From Castor canadensis (taxonomy: Eukaryota; Chordata; Mammalia; Rodentia; Castoridae), in the NCBI RefSeq assembly GCF_047511655.1, contig NC_133390.1, positions 158,779,583 through 158,843,582 on the forward strand: a stretch of DNA of 64,000 nt, given 5' to 3'. Shown here piece by piece: positions 25,101 to 64,000 of the stretch; the stretch's first letter is position 1, and each line of letters opens with the position of its first letter. The notes beneath the pieces were generated by a model. The model ran no database searches. It worked only from the letters and a program-made list of their open reading frames with translations, and was not told the DNA's origin. Position numbers and translations under genes: made by a program.

Positions 25101-26293
25101 GGAGGTAGGTATGGAAGGGCCAAGCCAGAGAGAGCCAGGCCATGTCGGAGAGAGCCGGGCCAGAAAAGCAGCATCTGTCAGGCCCATAAGGGATGAGGCT
25201 CAAGTGCAGGCGCTGGGAGGAAGAGTCAGGCAAGAAGGATGTTCTAATGCCAGGAAATGACGTTAAGGGAAAGAGGACTGGGAGATGGAGGGTGGAGAAT
25301 GGAAGGGAGAATAGAGCTGAGCCATATGGATAGGAGAGAGAGAACTCTAGAGAGAGAATACTCAGAGAGCTCTTGGTCCCAGCTCTCTCCCAAGCCTAGT
25401 CTCCTCCCTCCTTACCTCCATTCCTTGCAATTCCTGCAGAGGGCTGAGAACACAGTAATATTTGGATACTGCTTCCTAGGGATCAGGGTACCTTACCAAC
25501 ATCCTGGCCTGATCCATGGCTCCAGGAGGGGTAGGGTAATCCATAGGGCAGCAAAGGCACTCTGGTCCCCAAGGACTTTGAGAGGTCATGCAATTCATCC
25601 CCCTGTCTCCCAATACCCACTACTCCCAGACAGAGGGAAATCATATTCTCTTTACGCATACTGGATATGAGTTTTTCAGGTTCTCTCCAGATTTTTCTTC
25701 CCACAATTCCTGTCTTTAGGGGAAGTTCTTCTTAAGACCTACACTCCATCCCTCCTGCTGCAGTCTGACTTGGTTTCTTCTATCCTGTCCTCTGTGCTTA
25801 GAGAATAGCCTTTACTGGGTGATCACATCTGTTCCATAGGCTCTCCCCTACAATATTCCTTCCTTGTTGGTTGGTTCTTCTCAAGAAGTAATTCCAATCC
25901 CTCCTACTGCAGTCCCTGGCACCGTCTCCCTTGTCGCATCCTACGCCTCCAAGGCAGAAATGCACCCCCCTCCCCACCAGATAATTCACAGACAAGGGAG
26001 AAGGGAGAGGTCCAGAAGGAAGGGGATGAATTAAGGAGATGGAGGCTGAAGGTGGATGATCGGCACAGATGAAGGAGGACGGGGACTTCCCAAGGAGGGG
26101 CAGGGACCGGCCAGCGGGCCTCACCGGTGTCGGGGTCTCCCAGGAAAGCGTCCTCATCCTTGCGGCCCCTCAGTGGGGCGGCAGGCGCCGGCTCATCCTC
26201 AGGCAGTCGCGGGAAGCTGGTGATGCTCATGTAGTCCACAGGCGAGTAGGCTCCCAGAGCGCTCTCCTGGCTGGCCTCGTTCTCTGCCGCCAT
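4017..26293 (-). CDS. GGT7: GGT7, glutathione hydrolase 7 / gamma-glutamyltransferase 7, complete 15-exon coding region
   Basis: Fifteen coding exons on the minus strand join with GT-AG introns and consistent phases to 1,989 nt, that is 662 codons plus TAG, the human length. The product is a type II membrane protein: cytosolic N-terminus of about 106 residues, one membrane segment at about 107-127 (exon 2), then a lumenal/extracellular GGT fold. Family landmarks seen are the Gly-rich 'GMGGGGVMLV', 'DFRESAP' with R206 (counterpart of the glutamate-binding Arg of GGT1), 'GAPTAAQ' with T472 as candidate nucleophile, and 'KRPLSFLLP'. In GGT1 the last motif carries two serines (KRPLSSMCP); here the second is Phe542, so classical activity is doubtful. 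Sequons occur at N198, N267, N283, N330, N353, N394, N452, N519, N523 and N586. The ATG has A at -3 and G at +4. No lesion was seen, so this is an intact gene. The span includes introns. Confidence 0.97.
4275..4450 (+). repeat. MIR-type SINE relic
   Basis: Has tgatcttaggcaaactgctt, ctctctgagcctcaaatcac, aaaatggagattataa and agcactgagctcagtgcata in MIR order. Confidence 0.75.
4575..5260 (+). mobile_element. LINE-2 3' fragment with nested SINE
   Basis: The L2-like series is ttaccaagttctctaaggcc, tggccatcacactggcctcc, cagggcctttctttttgtct, aggacttccttatctagaat. A reverse ID SINE (4866-4970) splits it. No open reading frame of the element survives. Confidence 0.65.
4866..4970 (-). repeat. ID-type SINE inside the L2 fragment
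   Basis: Pyrimidine-rich start, agtactgggatttgaactct, gctctaccacttgagccatg. Confidence 0.82.
6590..7020 (+). mobile_element. LINE-2 3' end
   Basis: Contains gaagccttccctgatcgcag, tttattttgtgatctcaa, gcctgcacacagtaggtgg and ttaaataaatgcagg, the usual L2 tail order. Confidence 0.7.
7191..7500 (+). repeat. B1-dID SINE with extra left-half copy
   Basis: Left half actggcacaatggcttatgt, a second B1-like piece (gttgggtgtgatggtacttg), then the ID half (ggactggaggcatggctcaa) and a CAAA-rich tail. Longer than the usual dimer. Confidence 0.75.
7629..7728 (-). CDS. GGT7: GGT7 coding exon 14 (residues 576-609)
   Basis: Reads VLLNVLTLNRNLSDSLARGR then LHPDLQSNLLQVD. Includes sequon N586-L-S. 'RxHxQL'-type sequence of GGTs appears as RLHPDL. 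The acceptor is CCCACAG|GTTCTG and the donor GACA|GTGAGT. Confidence 0.95.
7729..8999 (-). other. GGT7: GGT7 intron 13 (1.3 kb)
   Basis: Contains a MIR relic (8220-8470) and an A14 run near 8570. The remainder is unique-looking non-coding sequence. Confidence 0.7.
8220..8470 (+). repeat. MIR-type relic
   Basis: Order gttaggagtaggacaggctc, ttactagctgaaggaacttg, gattcagtttcctcatctat, tagtaagaactctataaatg. Confidence 0.72.
9000..9137 (-). CDS. GGT7: GGT7 coding exon 13 (residues 530-575)
   Basis: Reads ENSVQPGKRPLSFLLPTVV, then GLCGTYLALGANGAARGLSG. 'KRPLSFLLP' replaces the GGT1 'KRPLSSMCP', keeping Ser541 but with Phe at 542. 'GANGAARGLSGLTQ' matches the GGT 'GAAGG(T/S)xI' loop. The donor is CCCAG|GTGAGC, phase 0. 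Confidence 0.96.
9138..9904 (-). other. GGT7: GGT7 intron 12 (767 bp)
   Basis: No exon and no young repeat. 9590-9740 looks like an old MIR-type remnant (acaggtaaagaaactgaggt, ccttccctgagtcacagagt). Confidence 0.6.
9905..10022 (-). CDS. GGT7: GGT7 coding exon 12 (residues 490-529)
   Basis: Reads SSLNRPFGSGLITPSGILLN then SQMLDFSWPNRT. 'PFGSGLITPSGILLNxxMxDFS' is the GGT small-subunit signature. Sequons N519-R-T and N523-H-S. The acceptor is CCCCAG|CTCCCT and the donor GCCTG|GTAGGG. Confidence 0.97.
10140..10289 (-). CDS. GGT7: GGT7 coding exon 11 (residues 440-490), candidate nucleophile Thr472
   Basis: Reads KVEAAYLRGHINDSQAAPAP, then VYELDGAPTAAQVLIMGPDD. T472 (in GAPTAA) is the position aligned with the catalytic, self-cleaving Thr of GGTs, though the surrounding GTAHLSVVA-type motif is divergent. 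The acceptor is TTTTCAG|CAAGGT and the donor GTCAG|GTATGC. Confidence 0.96.
10836..10898 (-). repeat. Deleted ID-type SINE
   Basis: ttttttctggtggtactcag followed directly by ccttgagcttgctaggcaca; the piece between is missing. Confidence 0.6.
11270..11487 (+). repeat. B1-dID SINE
   Basis: gttaggtgctggtggctcac, then gggttggtggagtgcttaag, B-box-like gccctgagtttcagcccc, and a long A-tail. Confidence 0.87.
11502..11730 (+). repeat. B1-dID SINE, inserted at the tail of the previous one
   Basis: Starts agctgggtgctggtggctca 15 bp after the first element's A-tail and ends cccagtaccacaagaaaaaa. aaagacaa repeats at both ends (11493 and 11731). Confidence 0.88.
11745..12030 (+). mobile_element. Truncated L1 3' UTR fragment
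   Basis: Contains aatacaatatattgccatta, ctataattaccatactatac, aatagatctcttgaactta and cctttgaccaacacctcccc, the order found in mammalian L1 3' ends. Confidence 0.72.
12710..12798 (-). CDS. GGT7: GGT7 coding exon 10 (residues 411-440)
   Basis: Reads TLKIALALASRLGDPVYDST then ITESMDDML. 'RLGDP' is the conserved GGT helix end before the autocleavage linker. The acceptor is TTTTCAG|ACCCTG and the donor CTCAG|GTAGGT. Confidence 0.96.
12971..13098 (-). CDS. GGT7: GGT7 coding exon 9 (residues 368-410)
   Basis: Reads HLVLSPPPPHTGPALISALN then ILEGFNLTTLVSREQ and LHWVAE. The proline run followed by HTGPAL matches the GGT 'PPPxSGGxxL' segment, and N394-L-T is a sequon. The acceptor is TTTCAG|GCCATC and the donor GCAGAG|GTAAGA, phase 0. 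Confidence 0.96.
13099..14799 (-). other. GGT7: GGT7 intron 8 (1.7 kb)
   Basis: Old MIR-like remnants near 13560-14000 (cattttaaggaggaacaaag) and a short ID SINE (14428-14488); otherwise nothing named. Confidence 0.65.
14428..14488 (+). repeat. ID SINE core (tRNA-like)
   Basis: gggggtttagctcagtatta and gttcaatcccccaaccc resemble tRNA A and B boxes, with a following CAAA-type tail. Too short and diverged to be a tRNA gene. Confidence 0.65.
14800..14887 (-). CDS. GGT7: GGT7 coding exon 8 (residues 339-368)
   Basis: Reads AQHAGGVITEEDFSNYSALV then EKPVCGMYRG. 'GGVITEEDF' corresponds to the conserved GGxLTxEDL motif of GGTs. The acceptor is CTCCAG|GCACAG and the donor AGAG|GTGACC. Confidence 0.96.
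15129..15302 (+). repeat. Two ID SINEs side by side (15129-15209 and 15211-15302)
   Basis: The first has gtatagctcagtgatagagt and an A9 tail; the second has ggctggctcaagggcacctg, ctctgagttcatacctc and an A-tail. They represent two ID subtypes in the same orientation. Confidence 0.75.
15478..15700 (-). pseudogene. Possible 3'-UTR-type retroposed fragment, parent unknown
   Basis: In minus-strand sense the segment ends ggtaaataaaagtttcaagt, then within 15-20 nt a poly-A of about 17. That is the layout of a reverse-transcribed mRNA tail. No target duplication is clear and no coding part is seen. Confidence 0.35.
15807..16003 (-). CDS. GGT7: GGT7 coding exon 7 (residues 273-338)
   Basis: Begins RALAEQLPPN and ends LTLEMVAE before GTGAGT, phase 0. 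It contains N283-A-S and N330-L-T sequons and 'PGSLLRRPDLAEVLKALG', equivalent to the GGT1 region preceding the GG-ltxEdl loop. Several substitutions relative to human (for example HFLETFLPLGH) do not break the frame. Confidence 0.95.
16004..16329 (-). other. GGT7: GGT7 intron 6 (326 bp)
   Basis: GC-rich unique sequence; nothing beyond splice signals. Confidence 0.6.
16330..16403 (-). CDS. GGT7: GGT7 coding exon 6 (residues 248-273)
   Basis: Reads LPWSQVLAFAAAVAQDGFNV THDL and includes sequon N267-V-T. 'PWSQVLAPA'-type sequence is typical of GGTs. The acceptor is CCTCAG|GCTGCC and the donor CTAG|GTCAGT. Confidence 0.95.
16404..16614. repeat. G-rich minisatellite-like tract filling GGT7 intron 5
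   Basis: The plus strand repeats variants of ggtcctggggggaggagg (16434-16500) and continues G-rich to 16540. The intron is only 211 bp, so the tract forms most of it. Confidence 0.6.
16615..16682 (-). CDS. GGT7: GGT7 coding exon 5 (residues 226-248)
   Basis: A 68-bp exon reading PGLLVGVPGMVKGLHEAHQL YGR. 'VGVPGMVKG' is the strongly conserved GGT strand-turn. The acceptor is GCCCAG|CCTGGG and the donor GGCAG|GTAAAG. Confidence 0.95.
16683..17542 (-). other. GGT7: GGT7 intron 4 (860 bp)
   Basis: No repeat or exon identified apart from a short C9 run (17506-17514). Confidence 0.55.
17543..17660 (-). CDS. GGT7: GGT7 coding exon 4 (residues 186-225)
   Basis: The acceptor CTCCCAG|TGGGGG completes the Gly-rich run GGGGVMLVHD. 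It holds sequon N198-E-S and 'DFRESAPGAL', whose R206 is equivalent to the substrate alpha-carboxylate-binding arginine of GGT1. It ends SWETK before GTGGGG, phase 0. Confidence 0.96.
17661..18894 (-). other. GGT7: GGT7 intron 3 (1.2 kb)
   Basis: Contains a short GT run near 18146-18162 and a T14 run near 18391; no exon found. Confidence 0.6.
18895..19046 (-). CDS. GGT7: GGT7 coding exon 3 (residues 136-186)
   Basis: The acceptor CTTCCAG|ATCTTC starts IFQQGAVVTDAAHCTS. The exon continues through 'GSSVDAAVAAALCLG', the conserved N-terminal GGT helix, to 'PHSSGMGG', ending two bases into Gly186 with donor GTAAGG. Human has Leu where this copy has Met in GMGG. Confidence 0.96.
19365..19600 (-). 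CDS. GGT7: GGT7 coding exon 2 (residues 57-135), membrane anchor
   Basis: The acceptor CCACAG|ACGCGG completes Asp57. The exon reads DADSFLKSARLQ, a Ser-rich stretch, then the hydrophobic segment from L107 (LTVIVTACLTFATGVTVALV) and ends YFGDPQ before GTAAGG. It carries the signal-anchor helix. Phase 0 at its end. Confidence 0.97.
20339..20362. repeat. (GT)n microsatellite
   Basis: About twelve uninterrupted GT units. Confidence 0.9.
20940..21048 (-). repeat. ID-type SINE
   Basis: agtactgtggtttgaactta, tctaccacttgagccacact. Confidence 0.82.
21060..21138 (+). repeat. 5'-truncated ID SINE
   Basis: gtctgcctagtaagcacaaa, gccctgagttcaaacccc, CAA-repeat tail. Confidence 0.78.
21160..21294 (-). 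repeat. B1-type (7SL-derived) monomer
   Basis: T-run, gaggcagggtttcattatgt, aggctggtctctggctcaat, caagtagctgggagttcagg. Confidence 0.75.
21350..21512 (+). repeat. B1-dID SINE, 5' end lost
   Basis: ctaagatcaggaggatcact then ggactggaggtgtggctcaa; the tail is replaced by a CA run. Confidence 0.75.
21587..21920 (+). repeat. Three-part SINE (B1-like, B1-like, ID)
   Basis: gctgggcacagtggctcaca, then gctgggcatggtggtgtgca at about 21717, then gggctggggtgtgactcaag at 21838. Two 7SL-like units precede the ID half, as in the element at 7191. Confidence 0.72.
21991..22190 (+). repeat. Two ID SINEs (21991-22080, 22092-22190) and AAAT tail
   Basis: gggctggaagtggctcaggc with agttcaaagcccagtgctgc; then gctgggggtgtggctcaagt with an internally deleted B box and an aaat-repeat tail. 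Confidence 0.75.
22345..22425 (+). repeat. ID SINE
   Basis: gggctgaaggtatggctcaa, gcacctgcttagcaagtaga, taagttcaaactccagt. Confidence 0.8.
26125..26293 (-). CDS. GGT7: GGT7 coding exon 1 (residues 1-57)
   Basis: Begins MAAENEASQESALGAYSPVD and reads to GDPDT plus the first base of codon 57. The donor is CACCG|GTGAGG. The frame stays open upstream through a GTG that would add four residues, but the ATG at 26293 has strong context and matches the known protein. This part is the cytosolic tail and has no membrane segment. Confidence 0.97.
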
Positions 26294-26480
26294 CCTCTCC
26301 CGCACCCCCCGGCAGCGCAGCGCCTGCCGGAAGTGGCTGCGGTGGGGGGGGGGTGCGAGGGTGGAGGGCGGGGCCTGAGCTCATGGGCAGCCGGGAGGGG
26401 GCAGTGTCCTGGTCTGACTCTCCCTCGCCTGCTTAGAGCTGTCAGCTTGCAGTGGGCACGCAGGTGCCGGCGGATGGAGA
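26294..26480 (-). promoter_or_regulatory. GGT7: GGT7 5' UTR and proximal promoter (GC-rich)
   Basis: CpG- and G-rich DNA directly upstream of the start codon, with a GC box (gggcgggg, 26366-26373) and a G10 run at 26344-26353. No TATA box was seen. Transcription start not determinable from sequence alone. Confidence 0.55.
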
Positions 26481-26984
26481 GCGGAGGGCAGCGCAGTGGA
26501 GGGCTGGGGCGAAGAGCGCACTGCTCTCAGCTCCTCTTGCAACCCCAGGACAAATCTCTTCTTCCTTCCAGCTAGAATCCAGCTAGTTTCCTCCTGAGTT
26601 CCCAGACACTTTGTTCGGGCCCAGCCACTACTTCGTTCCCAGACCGCATTTCCACCCACAGACCTCTCCTTAGACAACAGATCTCTCTTCTGACCGCAGA
26701 TCCTTTCCTATGCCTCCACACTTCTCAGACTCCCCTTTCTCCCTCCCCGCCAACTATCAGCACAGGCGAGTGATCCTCAAACATCAGAGTGTTTTTGGAT
26801 CTTTGAAAGAAGATTCCACCCTAGGATTACGATTCTGTAGGCTGAAAGGAGGAGGTCTTTGGAACCTGCATAGTCATTTTAAGTTTTTGATGTGGTTCTG
26901 GAAAGAAGAAATACATGACTGTGTGATAGGGCAGGAAGACGTGGGATGGGGAGGATAAACGGGTGAAAATGGGAGATGGGATAG

Positions 26985-27046
26985 ATCAGTGCTGGTCTAG
27001 CATGTATAAGGCTCTGGGTTTGATTCCCAGCACTGGGGAAAAAAAG
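26985..27046 (+). repeat. ID SINE core
   Basis: gggatagatcagtgctggtc and gggtttgattcccagcactg. Confidence 0.7.
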
Positions 27047-27079
27047 TGAGAATTTGTCTCTGTAGTCTAGGTGTCTATT

Positions 27080-27260
27080 CCTGGTACTACTGCCAGAAAC
27101 TGTGTGATCTTGGGTAAGACATTTAAATTACTTGAGTATCAGTTTCCTCCTCAGTTAAATGCAAAAAAAAAAAAAAAAAGTATACATCTTAGAGGGTTGT
27201 CCTGAAGGTTAAATAATGAATGAAAGGTGCTTCAGGTAGGATGTGGCATCTACTCAATAA
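27080..27260 (+). repeat. MIR-type relic with internal A17
   Basis: ctgtgtgatcttgggtaaga, agtatcagtttcctcctcag, gtggcatctactcaataaat. Confidence 0.7.
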
Positions 27261-27689
27261 ATGCAATAATCATCATGATCACCTTAATCTTGTGAATTCC
27301 ATCCCGCCCAAACCCATAAAATTGTATCAGAAATTGCAGCCACACTACAGCTTGGCTCATTTCCCCATCTCCAAGGACAGGGGAAACTCCCTGAGGTCTC
27401 TGGTCCAAACTTCTATGTCACAGACTACAGGAGGGACTGTGTCCCTTCTTTCCACATCCCAAGACTCCAGGCTTAAAGAGGACCCGAAGGGCTATAGTAT
27501 TTAGAATTCAGTATGGGCACACAGCAGCTGCAGTGCCACGTGTAGACAGGAGGCGGCAGCAGTATGTGGCGAACAGCTGTAGGAGGAAGACCGGAAAGAG
27601 GACAGGAAGGAGACAAGGCTGCTCAGAGGGTGAATGGTGGATGACAACCTTCTCTACATCTACAGGTAGAAGTGCATATGCCTTCCTCC

Positions 27690-28050
27690 CCACAGATAGA
27701 TTCTTATCCTCTCAGTGAGGTACGTAGGGCCTGTTAACCCTGCTTTAGAGGGGATCTGTGCCCCCTCGGTGACCTCTACTCAGTGTAGGCAGAGGCTCCT
27801 CGGTGGAGTTTGAATATTCTTATTGGGATCCAGAGCTCTTTAGTAAAGTCTGTAGTCTCTGTATTTTTTAGGGGGGAATCCATATCTCCTCAGTTGGGTT
27901 AGTGCCCTTCATGTCCTATTAGCAGGGCCCAGATCCCTTTCCTAGGGTCTGAGAGTCCTGGTAGCAAGATATGTGCTCCCTTTGTGGAGTCTATGTCGCC
28001 TCGATGAAGTCAATGTCCATGCTACAAGATTTGTATGCCTTCAGTGGGCC
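27690..28050 (+). repeat. Degenerate tandem-like tract upstream of ACSS2
   Basis: Variants of 'cctcagtggagtctgtg' recur near 27708, 27762, 27796, 27836, 27886, 27987, 28002 and 28030 with irregular spacing of about 15-100 bp. Confidence 0.4.
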
Positions 28051-29040
28051 CTGAGATCCTCCCCTCATGATTGGCTAAGCTTTTGATCATGTGTCTGACC
28101 GTAGGGAAAAATTTTTTTTCAGCTTAGAATGTACTAGGCTTATGATCAGCTGGGCAAAGAACAGGGGAGCAAGTAGGAAGGAAAGCAGGCTAAATGGGGC
28201 CACAAGCTCTGTGTAGACATCAGAAGGCAGGGGCTACTTGGTTCAGACCTCAGACTCATTTTTAGAGTTAGATATTTAAGAATCCTTCTTGGCTTGATAG
28301 CCAGTGGTAAACTGTCAGGTGGATCCTTAGTGGAGATGAGTGTAGAGTTCTGTCTAGCTTCTTTCTGCATGCAGAGGATAGAAGGAAGTCAAAAGTAATT
28401 GAGCTGTGGCAGATGGGAGATATCCCTTGGTGAAGTAAAAAGATTGGGAAGCAAAGAAGAGAATGTGAAAAGTTACTCCTATTTGCATAATTTTTGGTGT
28501 TTTGCAATCTTAGCTTCAGCCTGTGGCAGTAAAAACAGATCTGAGTCAGGGAACCCGGGCTTGGTCCTAACTTGGCCATTGTTTGCTCCCTGACCTTCCC
28601 TTTTCGGGGTTTACCATTTGTGCAATGAGGAGGTGGGTTTTTTGGCAAAGATTTCATCATTTTAATGAGTCTTGTACTTTAGATAAGGATAGAGATTTAT
28701 GGGGGCAAGAGAATGAAAATGTCCTCAAAGGTGTGAGAAAACTGGAGCTGGCCCCAGGGTTTTGGGGAAGGGAGAAAGGTGACCTGTCCCAAGGGCTGTG
28801 CCTTCAAGGTCGTGGAGGAGTTTTTCCTGAGGAAAGAGTGGTGGTGCTGCTGGTGGGGGGTGGAGACAGCCTGGAAGGGACTGTACTCCACCTGGCTTTC
28901 TAACTCAGTGGAGGGTGACAGTGAAGATTGTGCAATTAGACCACGGGGCAACTCCGCTATGGACCTGACCCAACTCCTCTCATTAGCCCTTTACCGCTCG
29001 AGCTGCGGTAATTAATCTGTCACTACAAAACCACAACTTG

Positions 29041-29254
29041 GTCACTCCACGGCCCTGCCTCCTCTCCTGTCACATCCAGCAGGGCTACACCCCATCACTC
29101 CATGAGTCCGCCTTCTCTCCAGTCACGCCTGGCCCCGCCCCTTCCCTGTCATCCTATGGTCCCACCTCTCTCCTGTCACGCTCTGCCCCGCCCTTTCTGC
29201 TTTCACTCTACGGTCACACCCCTTCCGGCAAGTCAGCTCCGCCCCTATCCCCGA
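29041..29254 (+). repeat. ACSS2: Four-copy ~54-bp tandem array in the ACSS2 promoter with SRE-like and GC-box motifs
   Basis: Units begin at 29041, 29094, 29148 and about 29201. Each opens with a tcactcc-type SRE-like element (gtcactccac, atcactccat, gtcatcctat, ttcactctac). A second copy starts about 28 bp later in units 1-3 (29069, 29122, 29175); gtcacacccc in unit 4 starts at 29213, out of that register. GC boxes occur at 29131-29142, 29184-29194 and 29238-29246. Mammalian ACSS2 is a known SREBP target through clustered SREs next to Sp1 sites; that these particular sites are bound is inference. Confidence 0.75.
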
Positions 29255-29429
29255 CTTTTCCATAGTTCTTTACTAACCCTGCCCCTGCCCCCAGCATTAA
29301 GCCCCGCCCACCATTTGGTGCGTATGCCCCGCCCCTCGCCTAGGGCTCCGCCTCCAGGGTCGGCCTGTTTTCTCTGCCCGGCACCCGCCGGTACTGCAAA
29401 GGCGGCCACGGTACTCGGAACTTGACGCG
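29255..29429 (+). promoter_or_regulatory. ACSS2: ACSS2 core promoter and 5' UTR, CpG island with GC boxes
   Basis: TATA-less, C/G-rich DNA directly upstream of the ATG with GC boxes gccccgccca (29301-29310) and gccccgcccctcgcc (29326-29340). CpG density stays high through exon 1. The transcription start is probably within about 90 bp upstream of the ATG but cannot be fixed. Confidence 0.65.
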
Positions 29430-62559
<33,130 letters not shown>

Positions 62560-64000
62560 GTATCCACTTCTGCATTGCCTTGGACACTGTTTCCCTGTGT
62601 GCTTATCTGTGTATCTATCTGGTTTTTGTCTGTTTGCCCCATGAGGTGTCTGTCAGACCTGACCCTGTTCCCCTTGATGTCTACACTACTCTGAAGAATT
62701 GTGAAATCAAATGTCCATTTCTGTTTCTAGCATAGAACAAGGATCTCAGAGAGGTAGCAACAGATATACCATGTCATTCCTGCTGCCCCAGGTATTTTGT
62801 AGAAGAGGGGACCAGGTAACCTGTCAGAAAGCATTTACTATGCACTTATCTGGGACAGGTCCAGAATAGATAGAGGATGGGCAGGTAGAGGAGGTATAGA
62901 CACTGACCTTGGGAATTCACCATCAAGTTGGGAAATTAGACATGTATTGCAAATGAAAAAAAAGTTTTATACAGAACAGCAGAGAAGAACAGATTCCCAA
63001 ATACATTTATATACTACTTTGGGATTTATGAACTGCACATAATTCTCTGATATAATTAAGTACTAAATTGAACAAAAGTCACTCTAGATGGTTCTAAGAA
63101 GGGAAATCCATAAGTGGGTGCTTAAAGCAAATCGGTACATAGGAGTGGGCTTGAATCCAAAGACACATTTTTAGCTATAATGACCTTGACTAAGTCACCT
63201 TTCCTCTCTAGGCTTCACTTTATTATCAGTAAAAGAGAGATGGTAATGCATGCTTAAAAGAAAATGGTTTCCCTTCCTAAAACAAAACATAAAGTCCATT
63301 GTTCCTATAAGCTGCACAATCGTCACAGGTTACCGTACTCTTAGTCTGATATGATTAACCTCTTAGGCTAATGGTATATATAAGACCCCTTTTTCTATTG
63401 TTAGTTTTCCTAGGGAAAACTGCTTTTCTTTTAAAACTTAAGCAAGGACCTAAGCCCCTTTTTTGAAGGAGGTCACAAACTTGATGATTTAGAGTATAGA
63501 CTCTGGAGCCAGACAAGCTGGGTTCAAATTCTGGTTCTGTCACCTGCTAGTGTAAGCTTGGGCAAATTATGTAAGCTTTCTTGATTCAGTTTCCTCATCT
63601 GTAAGATAAAGGTATAATTGTATCTACCTTTTAGGGTTTTGTCAATATAAGCAAGGTTCTTGGCATGTAGTGACTACTCAATAAATGTTAGGTGTTATTG
63701 CTTCCTCTTAGCATAACAGGCAGACTGGCATTTCTATAAAGGAGACCAAAAAACAAGTAACAAACTTGTAATTTCTGCTTCAGGCTACAGGCTCCTAGGT
63801 TTTTGTTTCTTGGAGGTGAAAAAATCAGTTACCAAAAAACTAAAGAGCTTAAAAATAGGTTTACAAAGCCCAAGTTTGTTGGTCTGAATATTGCAGTAAA
63901 AGCTGAAACCTTGACAGAACTCCAAACCCCTCCATCCTTACATAATCTTCAAGGGAAGGACTGGAACAGTTTCTAGGTGCCCTCTTCAACCATATCACCT
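62560..64000 (+). other. ACSS2: ACSS2 intron downstream of the cassette exon, runs off the window
   Basis: Contains a MIR relic at 63490-63700 (gagtatagactctggagcca, cagtttcctcatctgtaaga, ctactcaataaatgttaggt). No further ACSS2 exon was found before the window ends. Confidence 0.65.

Larger units (their letters stand above)
19601..26124 (-). other. GGT7: GGT7 intron 1 (6.5 kb)
   Basis: SINE cluster at 20940-22425, a GT microsatellite at 20339-20362, and old interspersed repeat segments (20060-20620; 23620-24050) whose family I cannot name. 24640-26120 shows nothing recognisable as coding. Confidence 0.65.
26481..29040. other. GGT7-ACSS2 intergenic region
   Basis: Non-coding. Contains an ID SINE (26985-27046), a MIR (27080-27260), a degenerate repeated tract (27690-28050) and otherwise unique sequence up to the ACSS2 promoter array. 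Confidence 0.65.

Noticed and set aside
4017-26293. GGT7 as a pseudogene, given its odd catalytic motifs
   Set aside because: All 14 introns have GT-AG borders, phases agree, the joined frame gives exactly 662 codons, and the motif changes are shared with the functional human gene.
26069-26575. 168-codon plus-strand frame across GGT7 exon 1
   Set aside because: Antisense shadow of a GC-rich coding exon and promoter.

Overview
The window is mammalian nuclear DNA. It holds two split protein genes arranged head to head in a dense background of SINEs, LINE fragments and old repeats. The commonest SINE joins a 7SL/B1-like left half to a tRNA-like ID right half, with A-box 'ggctcaagtggtagagc' and B-box 'gagttcaaacccc'. 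This B1-dID type belongs to the squirrel/dormouse/beaver side of the rodents. I think beaver (Castor) or a close relative is likeliest, but that is inference.

Layout: 1-3429 is intergenic and holds only repeats. 3430-26293 is GGT7 on the minus strand. All 15 coding exons can be placed with GT-AG sites and the joined frame gives 662 codons plus stop, the human protein length. About 3.1 kb lies between the two start codons (26293 and 29430); it holds the GGT7 upstream region, an ID SINE, a MIR, a degenerate repeat tract and the ACSS2 promoter. ACSS2 runs on the plus strand from 29430. Seven constitutive coding exons (codons 1-278) and one 39-bp cassette exon lie in the window; the rest of the gene is past position 64000. 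ACSS2 intron 2 is about 24.8 kb and holds most of the repeats. An eL42 (RPL36A/RPL36AL) processed pseudogene sits on the minus strand inside ACSS2 intron 1.

Function: ACSS2 is the nucleocytosolic acetyl-CoA synthetase (acetate + ATP + CoA to acetyl-CoA). GGT7 is a type II membrane member of the gamma-glutamyltransferase family. The order GGT7-ACSS2 matches human 20q11.22, where GSS follows.

I found no new mobile system, CRISPR array or gene cluster. The most interesting sequence-level signals are a four-copy ~54-bp tandem array in the ACSS2 promoter in which SRE-like and GC-box motifs recur; the ACSS2 cassette exon that opens with a donor-like GGTAAG; a Pro-to-Leu change in a deeply conserved ACSS2 motif; a G-quadruplex-like tract in the GGT7 3' UTR; and the eL42 retrocopy with a 14-bp target duplication and an unexplained long leader.
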